A stretch of DNA of 64,000 nt from Candidatus Bathyarchaeota archaeon (lineage in GTDB: Archaea > Thermoproteota > Bathyarchaeia > Bathyarchaeales > SOJC01). Of this stretch, positions 8,922 through 17,543 are shown one piece after another (the stretch's first letter is position 1; the number at the start of each line of letters is the position of its first letter). The notes beneath the pieces were generated by a model, which was given only the letters and a program-made list of their open reading frames with translations, was not told the DNA's origin and did not search any database. The DNA lies in contig JAOZHR010000022.1 in assembly GCA_026014805.1 (NCBI GenBank), positions 1 through 64,000 of the forward strand, read 5' to 3'. A program made the position numbers and the translations under genes.

Positions 8922-9466
8922 GGTTTGCAGGTTTCGGAGGACAAGGCATCATCCGTTCAGGCTTGATACTGTCCATGGCAGCCTGCATTTACAGCGATAA
9001 AAACGCAGTGCAAACTCAATCCTATGGACCAGAGTCAAGAGGCGGCAGCTGCAAATCCGAAGTGGTCATAGCAGATGAAGAGATAGACTTTCCAAAAGTA
9101 GACAACCCAGATATAGTAGTGATAATGTCACAGGAAGCCTACCACAAATACGTCAGCACCGCAAAGAAAGGTGCAACAATCCTTGTTGACCCTAACAGAG
9201 TAACAGATAGAAGCGACCCAGCAAACACAAAAATATATGACATACCGGCAACGAAATTCGCAGAAGAAATGGGTAAAACAATAGTAGCAAACGTGGTTAT
9301 GCTAGGCGCTCTAACAGCCATCACAAACACAGTCACGCCGGAAGCCATGAAAAAAGCTGTTTTACGGAATGTTCCAAAAGGGACTGAAGAACTGAATATG
9401 ACGGCCTTTGAAAAAGGCTATGGCTATGGCAAACAACTTCTAAAAAGCCAAGGCAACAGCGAGTAA
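8906..9466 (+). CDS. korC: 2-oxoacid:ferredoxin oxidoreductase gamma subunit
   Basis: A 186-residue gamma subunit with the family opening IRFAGFGGQGIIRSGLIL, QTQSYGPESRGGSCKSEVVI and the VVIMSQEAY segment. The gamma chain contributes to CoA binding and subunit assembly. AAAGGAGG lies about 8 bases before the ATG at 8906. It closes the HdrC-GltD / HdrA-MvhD / KorDABC operon; 54 bases of spacer precede the next cistron, whose product is unrelated. Confidence 0.94.
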   Translation: MRTEIRFAGFGGQGIIRSGLILSMAACIYSDKNAVQTQSYGPESRGGSCKSEVVIADEEIDFPKVDNPDIVVIMSQEAYHKYVSTAKKGATILVDPNRVTDRSDPANTKIYDIPATKFAEEMGKTIVANVVMLGALTAITNTVTPEAMKKAVLRNVPKGTEELNMTAFEKGYGYGKQLLKSQGNSE

Positions 9467-9550
9467 GCTATTTCTCCAGTCAAAATGGAAAGATTTCAAG
9501 GAAAAAGGCTTTTCAAGTAAGTGCCCAACTCGTCAATAGGTGAAAGAAAG

Positions 9551-10048
9551 TTGAAAGTAGGTATAATATCGGACACGCATGACAATCTGCCTTTAGTCGA
9601 CAAGGCAATAGAGAGACTCAACCGCGAAAGGGTAAAAATAGTGCTTCACGCAGGCGATTATATTGCGCCCTTCACCGTAGCGCGTTTCAAACAGTTAGAA
9701 GCAAAACTAATTGGTGTTTTTGGAAACAACGATGGCGACCATGAACTATTGAAGAAACGATTCGCAGACATTGAAGCGGCGGAGATTCGAGGTAACTTCG
9801 CTGAGGTTAAAGTCGATGGGTTGAAAATTGCATTACTGCACGGTGGAGAAGAAGAGCTTTTTCAATCGCTTGTCAACATTGAATGTTATGACGTGGTGGT
9901 TTATGGACACTCGCATGAAGCGCGAACGTACAAGAAAGGCAAAACAACAGTAGTTAATCCTGGGGAGGTCTGCGGTTACTTAAGCGGAAAATCTACGATA
10001 GCTCTATTGGACACAGTAACTCGAGAAGCGAAGATTGTTCAATTATAG
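9551..10048 (+). CDS. YfcE/MJ0936-type metallophosphoesterase
   Basis: A calcineurin-like phosphoesterase of about 165 residues. All five metal-binding blocks are visible: GIISDTHDN, LHAGDYIAP, GVFGNNDGD, ALLHGGE and VVYGHSHEAR, plus NPGEVCG near the end. MJ0936 and YfcE are Mn/Ni-dependent phosphodiesterases whose natural substrate is unknown. The TTG at 9551 is chosen as start because AGGTGA sits 6 bases upstream and the fold begins immediately; a GTG at 9521 is in frame but poorly placed. It lies shortly after korC and is convergent with the HD-domain gene that ends at 10049. Confidence 0.88.
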   Translation: MKVGIISDTHDNLPLVDKAIERLNRERVKIVLHAGDYIAPFTVARFKQLEAKLIGVFGNNDGDHELLKKRFADIEAAEIRGNFAEVKVDGLKIALLHGGEEELFQSLVNIECYDVVVYGHSHEARTYKKGKTTVVNPGEVCGYLSGKSTIALLDTVTREAKIVQL

Positions 10049-10744
10049 TCAACTCTGCCTTTTTCGTTTGATTTTCTCTACAGTTTTGCTTACCCCTTCC
10101 CATCCTTCGACTGTTTTCGAATGAACAATTTCGAAGGCTTCCTTCGACGTCAACAACATATGCTCCTCCCCTGTAGCTGTTCTCGAGAGATACCTCGCAG
10201 CCCGCAACACATCACCACTTAGCCGAGAGTCTGCCTGGTCTGCCAGATGACAGATTAATGCTTCAACTGTTCTAGGCCACATCGGTCCTGCTTGACCTCC
10301 ATGATGAGCACAAACTATGTGAACTAAATCTAGTGGGAAATCTCTTCGAATCAATTCGGCGGTGATGAGAGACAAGTGGTCTAGGCGTTCCCCGATGTGT
10401 GAAGTGGAGTAGCCTTCACCTTTCGACTCGTAAGTTAATGGTTTGAAAATGTCGTGCAACACAACGCCTGCCATTACGAGGTCATGGTTCACTTTGCCTC
10501 CGTATACTTTCTTGGTAACATCACAGAGTGTTAATGCAATTTTTGCTGTGGCAAGAATGTGCTCAATGAACCCTCCGGGATAGCTGTGGTGGCGGGAGAG
10601 ACTGGCAGGAGAAATGTTGAGGGGTAGTCCAGAATAAATTGTTCCGCTAATTTCGATTTGCGGGTTTTCAACTATTTCTGCAACTTTTTCTCGAAGCCTT
10701 CTGTCCTTTATTTGGTTCAAAACGCGTCTTAGGCGGGAATTCAA
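10049..10744 (-). CDS. HD-domain phosphohydrolase, YhaM-related
   Basis: A 231-residue HD-superfamily protein. Metal ligands are visible: HHSYPGGFIEH (about 52-62), VLHDIFK (His-Asp about 97-98) and a late AHHGGQAG. The HHxYPGGxxEH pattern is that of the YhaM/CBF1 3'-5' exoribonuclease group, but the OB-fold RNA-binding domain of bacterial YhaM is absent, so the substrate could be a nucleic acid or a nucleotide. It is the downstream partner of endonuclease V with a gap of only 6 bases, suggesting nucleic-acid metabolism. The start is TTG at 10744, the only suitable codon before the conserved region. Confidence 0.8.
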   Translation of the reverse strand: MNSRLRRVLNQIKDRRLREKVAEIVENPQIEISGTIYSGLPLNISPASLSRHHSYPGGFIEHILATAKIALTLCDVTKKVYGGKVNHDLVMAGVVLHDIFKPLTYESKGEGYSTSHIGERLDHLSLITAELIRRDFPLDLVHIVCAHHGGQAGPMWPRTVEALICHLADQADSRLSGDVLRAARYLSRTATGEEHMLLTSKEAFEIVHSKTVEGWEGVSKTVEKIKRKRQS

Positions 10745-10750
10745 AACGTA

Positions 10751-11461
10751 TCACTCTCTTCTCTCTTTGCTTACTCGCTTTTTTTGAATTTTCCGTTTTT
10801 CCCTCGCCGCTAAAGCGTGAGCTAGGCGGATGGGTTTTGGAATTCGATAGGTTGGGGTACAGTGCTTGACGATTTCTATGGCTCTTTTCAGCGAGACCAT
10901 GTGTCCAACGCTGACGTAGACAGGTTTTGTCCCCGTTCTAGTGGTAAGCGCCACTCCCACTACTTCCTCTTTATCTGTTATTGGCGCCCAGTTTGCTTCA
11001 TTAAATTCACCTATCTTCCCGATCAGTGGGCGCTTCGCTACACCTACAGTTGCTCTGCCAATAACAAGTCCTAAGTGGCTGGCAAGTCCAAGTCTGTGAG
11101 GATGCATTATTCCTTGTCCGTCAACGAGGAAAATATCTGGTTGCAAGTGAAGTTTCTTGACAACCGCAAATGCCGGGGGAATTTCTCTAAATGATAATAG
11201 TGTTGGAATGTAGGGGAACTTCGTTTTGACGCTGGTTGTTTTTGATTCAACGAGGGAAAGCAAGCTATAGTCAAGGACTACAGTGGCGCCAATTGACAAT
11301 TCTTTTGTATAAGCTACGTCCACTCCTGCAACATATTGTATTTTATTAGGAAGGGTGTCTCGTCGAATTATGCGTTTTGAGATCTTTGACTGCGCTGCGT
11401 GAGCCTTTTTAACAGAAAACGACGTTGAGATTTTTACTCGTTTAGATTTTTGCGAAGACAA
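10751..11461 (-). CDS. nfi: Endonuclease V
   Basis: A 236-residue endonuclease V, which cuts the second phosphodiester 3' to deoxyinosine (or inosine in RNA). The catalytic blocks are visible: AGVDVAY (Asp near 48), PYIPTLLSFRE, VDGQGIMHPHRLGLASHLG, VGVAKRPL and a conserved SVGHMVSL segment. A basic N-terminal extension of about 25 residues and a Lys/Arg-rich C-terminal tail are longer than in many relatives. The start is TTG 11461; the nearby ATG at 11466 is out of frame and gives only a short peptide. It is followed at once by the HD-domain gene and preceded by the translin-like gene. Confidence 0.93.
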   Translation of the reverse strand: MSSQKSKRVKISTSFSVKKAHAAQSKISKRIIRRDTLPNKIQYVAGVDVAYTKELSIGATVVLDYSLLSLVESKTTSVKTKFPYIPTLLSFREIPPAFAVVKKLHLQPDIFLVDGQGIMHPHRLGLASHLGLVIGRATVGVAKRPLIGKIGEFNEANWAPITDKEEVVGVALTTRTGTKPVYVSVGHMVSLKRAIEIVKHCTPTYRIPKPIRLAHALAAREKRKIQKKRVSKERRE

Positions 11462-11473
11462 GCCATGGCGACC

Positions 11474-12112
11474 TTACTTTTCTTTTGCACTAATAGTTTT
11501 TTCAAGCTTCTTAATTGAGCGCTCGAGCAAGCTTCTCCGTACTTCAATTGTAACGTCTCCGCGGGTGGCTTCTATGATTCTTCTTGCAATGTCAGTTTTT
11601 CGTCTTAGCTCAGAAAGAAATCGCAAAGCCTTATCCATGACCATAAGCTCGTCGTGGATGAGCTCCATTGTCTCAAGGCTTTTCTCAGCAACCTTCGTGT
11701 CTCCTTTTCTGAGATGATCTAAGGCTCTGCGTCTAAGCTCACCTACAACATCTGCTAATCCAAGCAAATATGAAGTGGATGGAGCACCGATTTTCTTGGG
11801 ACCGACAAACTTTCCATCTTGCGCCAATTCGAGGAAAATGTGGGCTTCGGTGTATTCTTGAAAAGCGGAATCCACAATGCCTGCATAGAGAAATTTTTGA
11901 TGAACTGGGGGGATATCATCGAGTTTTGTGAAAAACTTTTTTATCTCCTTTAGCAACTTCTCTGCTTCCCTGAACCGTTCCTTATGCACTAAGAAGATTG
12001 CTTGTTTCGAAAGACGGGTTGCCTTTCGCATGGCGTCATAAAGTTCATCTTTGATTTCTTCTCTTTCCCTTAATTCTTTGTCTATTTTGCTCAGAATATT
12101 TCTTAGCGACAT
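11474..12112 (-). CDS. Translin-family nucleic-acid-binding protein
   Basis: A 212-residue all-helical protein of the translin/TRAX family. Family traits are LRNILSKIDKELREREE at the start, an IYKxR-less but typical GAPSTSYLLGLADVVGELRR centre, and KALRFLSELRRKTDIARRIIE near the end, in the position of the region that in translin holds RNA-binding and oligomerisation helices. Archaeal homologues form rings that bind or cleave RNA. The ATG at 12112 is preferred; GTG and TTG codons up to five residues earlier are possible. It precedes endonuclease V by 12 bases on the same strand. Confidence 0.85.
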   Translation of the reverse strand: MSLRNILSKIDKELREREEIKDELYDAMRKATRLSKQAIFLVHKERFREAEKLLKEIKKFFTKLDDIPPVHQKFLYAGIVDSAFQEYTEAHIFLELAQDGKFVGPKKIGAPSTSYLLGLADVVGELRRRALDHLRKGDTKVAEKSLETMELIHDELMVMDKALRFLSELRRKTDIARRIIEATRGDVTIEVRRSLLERSIKKLEKTISAKEK

Positions 12113-12177
12113 GTGTACATGCACCAAAATTGCTTTGCAGAGTGATTCGTAAAGGTGTCTTTATAGCCTTTTTGATG

Positions 12178-13134
12178 CTATCCCAGCTTGATGGGTTTCT
12201 CCAGTCTACTTAATAAAACCACTCGGCTATTTCTTGATTCGTCAAGCACCTTGTAACTGGTTTCCTCAGCCAATGAAGCAGCAAAGTCTTGGATTTCCTC
12301 ATGTAGCGGCGTGTTTGCATATGTTAGTCTCAGCCGTGAAAATCCAACATGCATATAAGCTTTTGGCTCCACGTAAGTGGGACGGGCTTTTTCCACTAGT
12401 TTGCCATAGAATTCCGGGTGTTTAAGGTTGAGATGGCGGACTAGAGTTATGCGCATAACGGTGGGACATTTGAAGCTTGGCAGCAAAGCAAGAGTTTCGT
12501 TTAACTTCTCCCAAGCATTGGGGATTTGAGGTCGGCAAGTTTCGTAGTAAGTTTTTTTGTCTGGGGCACATGTTGAAATGTAAAGTTGTGTGGGTTCTTC
12601 GCTTAATTTAGACAACGCTTCAGGTATTGTCCCGTTTGACACGAGGAATGTTGTGAAGCCTTTTTTGTGGAAGGATTTAATCAAGTCTCCAAGCCGTGGA
12701 TAGAGTGTTGGTTCTCCAGCTAGGCTTATGGCAGCGTGTCTCGGCGTCAACGCTTCTCTATACTTCTCCTTGTTGGCTTTGGGGTTTGCTTTGTAGCCGC
12801 TCAAAAGTCTCATTTGTGCTCTTATACAGCCCTCTACAATGTCTTCAGGCTCATCACAGGTTGGCAACACTGTCTCTTCCCACTTTAATCCTTTGTCTCC
12901 GCTTTGAGCCCTCCAACAAAACAGACATCGCATTGTACAGTTAAAGACTGTTGGCGTCATCTGTATGCATTGGTGGGTCTTTATTCCGTAGAATTTTTGT
13001 TTGTAACAAGGTTGGTTGTGGATTAATGTGTTGTAGAGCCATCGGCAACGCTTGACAGCTGAGTGCTGGCCTATCATATGATATTTTTGGGTTTTCATCA
13101 GTTGAAGGAGTTCTTTTGGAATCTGAGATTGCAT
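12178..13134 (-). CDS. taw1: Taw1 / TYW1-like wybutosine-pathway radical SAM enzyme
   Basis: A 318-residue radical SAM protein that condenses pyruvate with N1-methylguanosine-37 of tRNA-Phe to give 4-demethylwyosine. The radical-SAM cluster motif is CTMRCLFC; upstream Cys residues (RCRW, NQPCYKQ, HQC) match the second 4Fe-4S cluster of archaeal Taw1. GQHSAVKRC, SLAGEPTLYPRL, FLVSNGT and YVEPKAYMHVGFSRLRL are all conserved. Start ATG at 13134 has GAGGACC upstream; a TTG 11 codons earlier is less likely. The preceding step is made by Trm5, which is encoded at 19.3 kb. Confidence 0.94.
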   Translation of the reverse strand: MQSQIPKELLQLMKTQKYHMIGQHSAVKRCRWLYNTLIHNQPCYKQKFYGIKTHQCIQMTPTVFNCTMRCLFCWRAQSGDKGLKWEETVLPTCDEPEDIVEGCIRAQMRLLSGYKANPKANKEKYREALTPRHAAISLAGEPTLYPRLGDLIKSFHKKGFTTFLVSNGTIPEALSKLSEEPTQLYISTCAPDKKTYYETCRPQIPNAWEKLNETLALLPSFKCPTVMRITLVRHLNLKHPEFYGKLVEKARPTYVEPKAYMHVGFSRLRLTYANTPLHEEIQDFAASLAEETSYKVLDESRNSRVVLLSRLEKPIKLG

Positions 13135-13167
13135 TGATAGGGTCCTCAAATTTTCTAGGAGAATCAA

Positions 13168-13554
13168 TCCGTTTTGCGTTAATAAAAATGTGTCTTATTG
13201 TTGATGTGCAGATTTCTACGTACGACGTCTTGATATAGAGAGAGCTATGGTGTTTTTCCTTTTAGTTTTTTGATGCGTCTGTGGTACGCTATTGTTATTG
13301 ATATGACCGATAGAATGGCCGCGGATATTTCACTTCTTCTGAGCCACCAGTGCAATCTGGCGGTGGAAATGCAAAACCTTCGTTGCTAAAGTGATGCGTG
13401 CGGCAGTTGTCTGACAGGTTAAGTTTTCGAATTTTAAGTAGTTGAAAGAGTGCTCGTGGAATTGAAGGTTGCTATGCAGCATTTTCTGAAGGATCTGAGC
13501 AATTAAAAATATTGGATCACAAATAAGAGTACAGTTAACTTGCAGCCTGCATTT
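13168..13554. other. Intergenic region; possible decayed remnant on - strand
   Basis: No convincing gene. The minus strand from 13471 to 13295 is open for 58 codons but has no start codon. Its first part reads IPRALFQLLKIRK, which parallels IPKELLQLMKTQK at the start of Taw1, in the same frame relation; the DNA over about 36 bases is also recognisably similar. After that the two diverge (the remnant reads on through THHFSNEGFAFPPP). It may be a decayed partial duplication of the taw1 5' end or a chance match. Confidence 0.3.
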
Positions 13555-14737
13555 TTATTCCAGAAAACAGTATTCTATGTTTTGGAACTCTTTTGAGAAC
13601 TTTTCTACATCCTGTTTAACTTTTTTTGGGTCTTCTTTGTCGATGATTGCAGATTTTATGAATTCTGCTATTTTCTCCATCTCAGCTGCCTTCATCCCCC
13701 GCCTCGTTACTTCGCAAGTGCCAAGCCTTACTCCACAGTCTGCAATTATGTTTGCCTTCTCAAGCCGCTCAGCCACTTCCTGTCCCTGCTTATAACCTCC
13801 ATAATCTAATAGAAGTTGATGTGACTTAGTGTAACCAAGACTTGAGGCAATAACTGGAAACCCAAAGTCATCTAGTGCTTTTGCAAGGGCTTGTGCATTG
13901 CTAATGACTTGTTCAGCGTAGGTGCTTCCAAACTTTTTCATTTCTGCCAATGCTAGAGTTAGAGCGGCTATTCGATTCCAATGAGCGTTGTCCACAAAAG
14001 CTGGAAAAATCTTCTCTTTCATGGTTTCTCCATATTCTTTATCTGCGAGTATTATGCCTCCTTGCGGTCCAAAGAAGGTTTTATGGGTTGAACCGAAAAG
14101 CGCTGAAGCGCCCTCTTGAAGTGGGCTTTGGAATTTCCCGCCAGCTATTAACCCCATGACATGTGAGCCATCGAACGCCACGTGTGAACCAACTGCCTGC
14201 GCTGCTTTAGCTACTTCAAGAACTGGATGGGGGAAGAGAAAGAGGCTAGCTCCAAAAATCACCACGTCGGGTTTGACTTTGATTATGGTCTCCACAGTTT
14301 TTTCAGTCTTTATGTTCATTTTTTCTTTGGAGAAAGGAAAGGCTTTAACTTCTATTCCAAGGACTTTGGGTAACCCTTTTTGCCAAATTCCCGGATACCC
14401 GCCATCTTTTGCGGAGACACACATTAAAATGTCACCTTGTTTTGTGAAATTGGCTAAAAAAATCCAGTCTGCTACGTGTCCTGAAAGAGGGCGCAAGTCA
14501 GCGGTCTCTGCTTTGAAAAGTTTTTTTTGCGATTTCTTCTCCATTTTTTTCTATTTCATCAACGAAGTGGGTGCCCATGTAGAAATGATTTCGTGCAGTA
14601 TATCTATGGGCTAGTTCGGAGGAAAGTAAGGAACGAACTTGAGGGCTCATGATGTTTTCTGAAGGGATAAGGTTGATGCATTGTTTCTCACGCCACTGTT
14701 CATGTTTTTGCACTAGGTCTAGAATATCCGCAATCAT
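13555..14737 (-). pseudogene. glyA: Serine hydroxymethyltransferase-like gene interrupted by a frameshift at an A8 run
   Basis: Two overlapping reading frames together encode one PLP enzyme of about 394 residues. The first (14737-14498) has INLIPSENIMSP, HRYTARNHFYMG and FVDEIEKNGEEIAKK; the second (from about 14520 to 13555) continues with LFKAETADLRPLSGHVADW, DGSHVMGLI and the PLP-lysine site GSTHKTFFGPQGG. The frames meet at eight T on the + strand (14521-14528); seven would restore EEIAKKLFKAE exactly. SHMT makes glycine and methylene-tetrahydropterin from serine. Either this is a sequencing or assembly error, a real mutation, or a slippage site. Start ATG at 14737; the frame stays open about 150 bases further upstream without an ATG. 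Confidence 0.85.
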
Positions 14738-14885
14738 TCGACCTGACCACAAATTCAAGGGTTTGTCGTTCAGATATTTACCGCTTGTGGAAATGTCAAG
14801 GAGATTTAGCCTTCTACTTAGTTCTAAGATGTCTGAGTTTAGCGAAAAAGGAAATGATAATATGCTCGGAGAGTGAGAACAGATA

Positions 14886-14896
14886 AAAGTTTAAAA
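14886..14896 (+). promoter_or_regulatory. TATA-like box for the surface-protein gene
   Basis: AAAGTTTAAAA lies about 60 bases before the ATG at 14954, in the divergent space between the SHMT-like gene and the surface protein. Spacing allows a leader of roughly 30-35 bases. Confidence 0.45.
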
Positions 14897-14953
14897 CATC
14901 CTCTTTACTAAGAAGTGTCAAACCTTCGTATAGCCATAACATGAGGGAACAAC

Positions 14954-17092
14954 ATGCACAGAAAATTTCACTTAAAAAGAGCTCCAACTTTCTTAATAAT
15001 TCTACTCGTTTCAGCTTTTTTCGCAGCCTTGCCTACACCGAAAGTTTATGCTGAAGTCTCAATAAGTGAACTTTCTAAATACGAAGGGTTTGTCGGGGAC
15101 CTTCTCAATTTAACTGGGCAAATTAATACAATAAATGGCACCTACGAAATTCTGTTCGATGGAACAACAGTCAAAAGCGGAAATGCAACATTAAGAACCG
15201 TAGAGGACGTATTTATAGTTCCAAACAGCACATTTGGCGTCCATCAGGTACAATTGCGAGACGTTCTTAATACCACAGAAAGCACCCCCCCTCTGAACTT
15301 CACCGTCAATACAAAATACGTTGTCAGGGCAATAACACCGCAAGCGCCAAAGCAGTTGCAGGAAGGTACAAACATGACTCTTTTAGCTGAGATCACGGGA
15401 GGAGACGCAGGCAAAACTACACGTGCGAACATAACTGTGCAGGACCCAGACAATATGACTTATTCATCACTCGAATTTCTCATGCGACCGGATCAACATG
15501 GTTATGTCAACATTAGCAAAATATACCCCGTAGACTTTGGAGCGGATGCCCATACTTTCTTCGTCGGTGTCTACAACATGTCACTAGTTGATACGCTTAA
15601 TGCAACTCTTGCATCAGGAAACTTCACCATAGGATTGACAGATGCCGTGGAGTATCACAGGTTTCAAACAGTCTATATTCAAGCCGCAAATTACACTTCG
15701 ACCGAGTTCTTAACGATTAAGATAACTCACCCTAACGGAACAGTTGAACTTACGCCAAGTAACGCGTCAGGACCTATTGGGATAATCACCGCAAACTGGA
15801 CAATTCCCGCAAACGCTAGCATAGGGCTTTACAGAGTTGATGTAAAAGATACAAAACCGCTTGGGACTGAAAAACCAGTGGTGGACAGCCAAAATTTCAC
15901 AGTTGTTTCGAAGTCCTTTGCTTGCGAGGTTAAAACGTTTAATTTAGACAAAGAGCCTGTGGAGGGCGTTCTGGTTGAGGCGTGGAACGTTACTAGCCCT
16001 CCAATCGTGAGAAATGAAACTACAAACGAAGAAGGAGTTACAGTTTTCCTTTTGGAAGCCGCGAATTATACTTTCAAGGCGTTTTGGAATGCCTCGGATG
16101 GACCTAAGGCAGAAGTAGGTGAAACATCATGGATAAGTTTAGCTGGAAACCTTACTGGAGGCTCAGCTGTGAACATTACGTGTTCCGTTGCTCACATCAA
16201 AGTAGCAGTCAAAGATGTAGAAGGAATGGTACTTCCCTTTGTCGGTATACGCGTAAACTTCACCTATGTCTCGAGATTAGCAGATATTCCCATAACCCCC
16301 ACTCCACTCTTCTCTGAAACTGACATAACAGGTATAAGCATATTTCAAAACATGTTCACAAACGTTAGCTACACTATACAAGCAAATCGTTATAGCTACA
16401 TATTCGACACAGCCACAATAAACCTTACATCCACGAGCTGGCTCAACATAACCTGCCCAGCATACGAGCTCATTATAAGCGTTTATGACAGAAACGGCTC
16501 GGCGTTGCAGGATGCACAAGTGAAGGTTTATGAATGGAGCATTGGGCTAAGCGGCTTGGTGGGAATAGAAAACACGGGGGCGAATGGAGAAGTTACTTTC
16601 AATTCTACTTTTGGAAAGTACACAGTGAATGTGTACAAGGACGAAATACTCTTAAACCAGACAACAATACTCCTTATAAACCAGCCAACTACTCTTGCAG
16701 TTTATTGCAAGCTCTACAATCTAACACTTGGCATTAATGTACTGGACTTTTTTGGACAAGGGACACCAAACGCAAACGTTACAATAGAACGTGAAGGAAC
16801 CGTTCTTTTATCCTTAAATACTGGAGCAGGAGGAGGCGCACAATTTACAAACCTCGTCGGTGGCAACTACAGAATCTTTGTTTACATAGGCGAAAAGACA
16901 TATGAAATCACTACACTTTATCTTCAAGAGTCGAGAACGATTACATTAAAAATAGGAGGAATCGTGTCAATCGGCGGTTTCATAACAGAAACAAGTCTTT
17001 TCATTACTGCAGTCTTCATGTTATTGCTGGTCGCTATTTTTCTGCTTGCCTTCATTTATCGTAGAGTCAAATCAACTCCCAAAAAGGAGTAG
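14954..17092 (+). CDS. Secreted, membrane-anchored surface protein with Ig-like/carboxypeptidase-regulatory-like repeats
   Basis: A 712-residue extracytoplasmic protein. A signal peptide occupies about residues 1-33 (basic MHRKFHLKR, then a hydrophobic stretch ending ...KVYAEV). The body is beta-rich and full of N-glycosylation sequons (NxS/T). From about residue 320 it has repeated units of the form V.V.D..G.P...V.V with SSWLNITC- and TTLAVYCK-type ends, like carboxypeptidase-regulatory-like or PEGA-type folds. A single C-terminal transmembrane helix (about 680-702) is followed by basic YRRVKSTPKKE, so the protein is anchored with the body outside. Enzyme motifs are absent; a structural or adhesive cell-envelope role is inferred. 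It stands alone on its transcript. Confidence 0.8.
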   Translation: MHRKFHLKRAPTFLIILLVSAFFAALPTPKVYAEVSISELSKYEGFVGDLLNLTGQINTINGTYEILFDGTTVKSGNATLRTVEDVFIVPNSTFGVHQVQLRDVLNTTESTPPLNFTVNTKYVVRAITPQAPKQLQEGTNMTLLAEITGGDAGKTTRANITVQDPDNMTYSSLEFLMRPDQHGYVNISKIYPVDFGADAHTFFVGVYNMSLVDTLNATLASGNFTIGLTDAVEYHRFQTVYIQAANYTSTEFLTIKITHPNGTVELTPSNASGPIGIITANWTIPANASIGLYRVDVKDTKPLGTEKPVVDSQNFTVVSKSFACEVKTFNLDKEPVEGVLVEAWNVTSPPIVRNETTNEEGVTVFLLEAANYTFKAFWNASDGPKAEVGETSWISLAGNLTGGSAVNITCSVAHIKVAVKDVEGMVLPFVGIRVNFTYVSRLADIPITPTPLFSETDITGISIFQNMFTNVSYTIQANRYSYIFDTATINLTSTSWLNITCPAYELIISVYDRNGSALQDAQVKVYEWSIGLSGLVGIENTGANGEVTFNSTFGKYTVNVYKDEILLNQTTILLINQPTTLAVYCKLYNLTLGINVLDFFGQGTPNANVTIEREGTVLLSLNTGAGGGAQFTNLVGGNYRIFVYIGEKTYEITTLYLQESRTITLKIGGIVSIGGFITETSLFITAVFMLLLVAIFLLAFIYRRVKSTPKKE

Positions 17093-17101
17093 CGAATTGG
17101 A

Positions 17102-17112
17102 AAAGTTTATAA
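17102..17112 (+). promoter_or_regulatory. TATA-like box for the Cys-rich protein gene
   Basis: AAGTTTATAAT lies directly after the surface-protein stop codon and about 90 bases before the ATG at 17197. It would start a transcript near 17138 with a leader of about 60 bases that probably also covers cofD. Confidence 0.4.
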
Positions 17113-17196
17113 TACTCAAATGCCTAAGCCATTTTCGTTGAAACGTGAAAACGTCCAAAATTGAATTTTGTATGAAACCACATTAAGGTAGTGTCT

Positions 17197-17487
17197 ATGT
17201 TGGGTGAAGTAAAATATTGTTCCCCCCGATGTAATTTGTTCAAATGCGGAAAAAACGCTGTAATCTATAAAGGCAATGATGTCTGGTGTAGGTGGACCGA
17301 TGAAAAATGCAACGTTGCAAATTGCAACTACGCAACGTGCATTAAACGAAGACTACTGCCGAGCGGTATATGTGGAGAAACCATAAAACGGAAAACAACC
17401 GAAAAACGGATGGAAGAAGTTGTTGGACCCCCTGTAAAGCTTCGCGGAAAAACTCTAAGAAAGGTGGGCGAGAAAGAAATTTTCTAA
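17197..17487 (+). CDS. Small Cys-rich protein of unknown function
   Basis: A protein of 96 residues that I do not recognise by family. Eight cysteines fall in the first 60 residues: YCSPRCNLFKC, then VWCRW, EKCNVANCNYATC and SGIC, followed by a strongly basic, Cys-free tail. The spacing suggests two metal sites (zinc or iron-sulfur). AAGGTAG lies about 5 bases before a GTG at 17191 and 9-10 before ATG 17197; either could be the start. It lies 56 bases before cofD on the same strand. Codon use and the SD sequence support a real gene. Confidence 0.65.
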   Translation: MLGEVKYCSPRCNLFKCGKNAVIYKGNDVWCRWTDEKCNVANCNYATCIKRRLLPSGICGETIKRKTTEKRMEEVVGPPVKLRGKTLRKVGEKEIF

Positions 17488-17543
17488 AACCCCCTCTACT
17501 GAGACATAAACAGTTAACATTAAACCTTAACCAACCGCAACAT

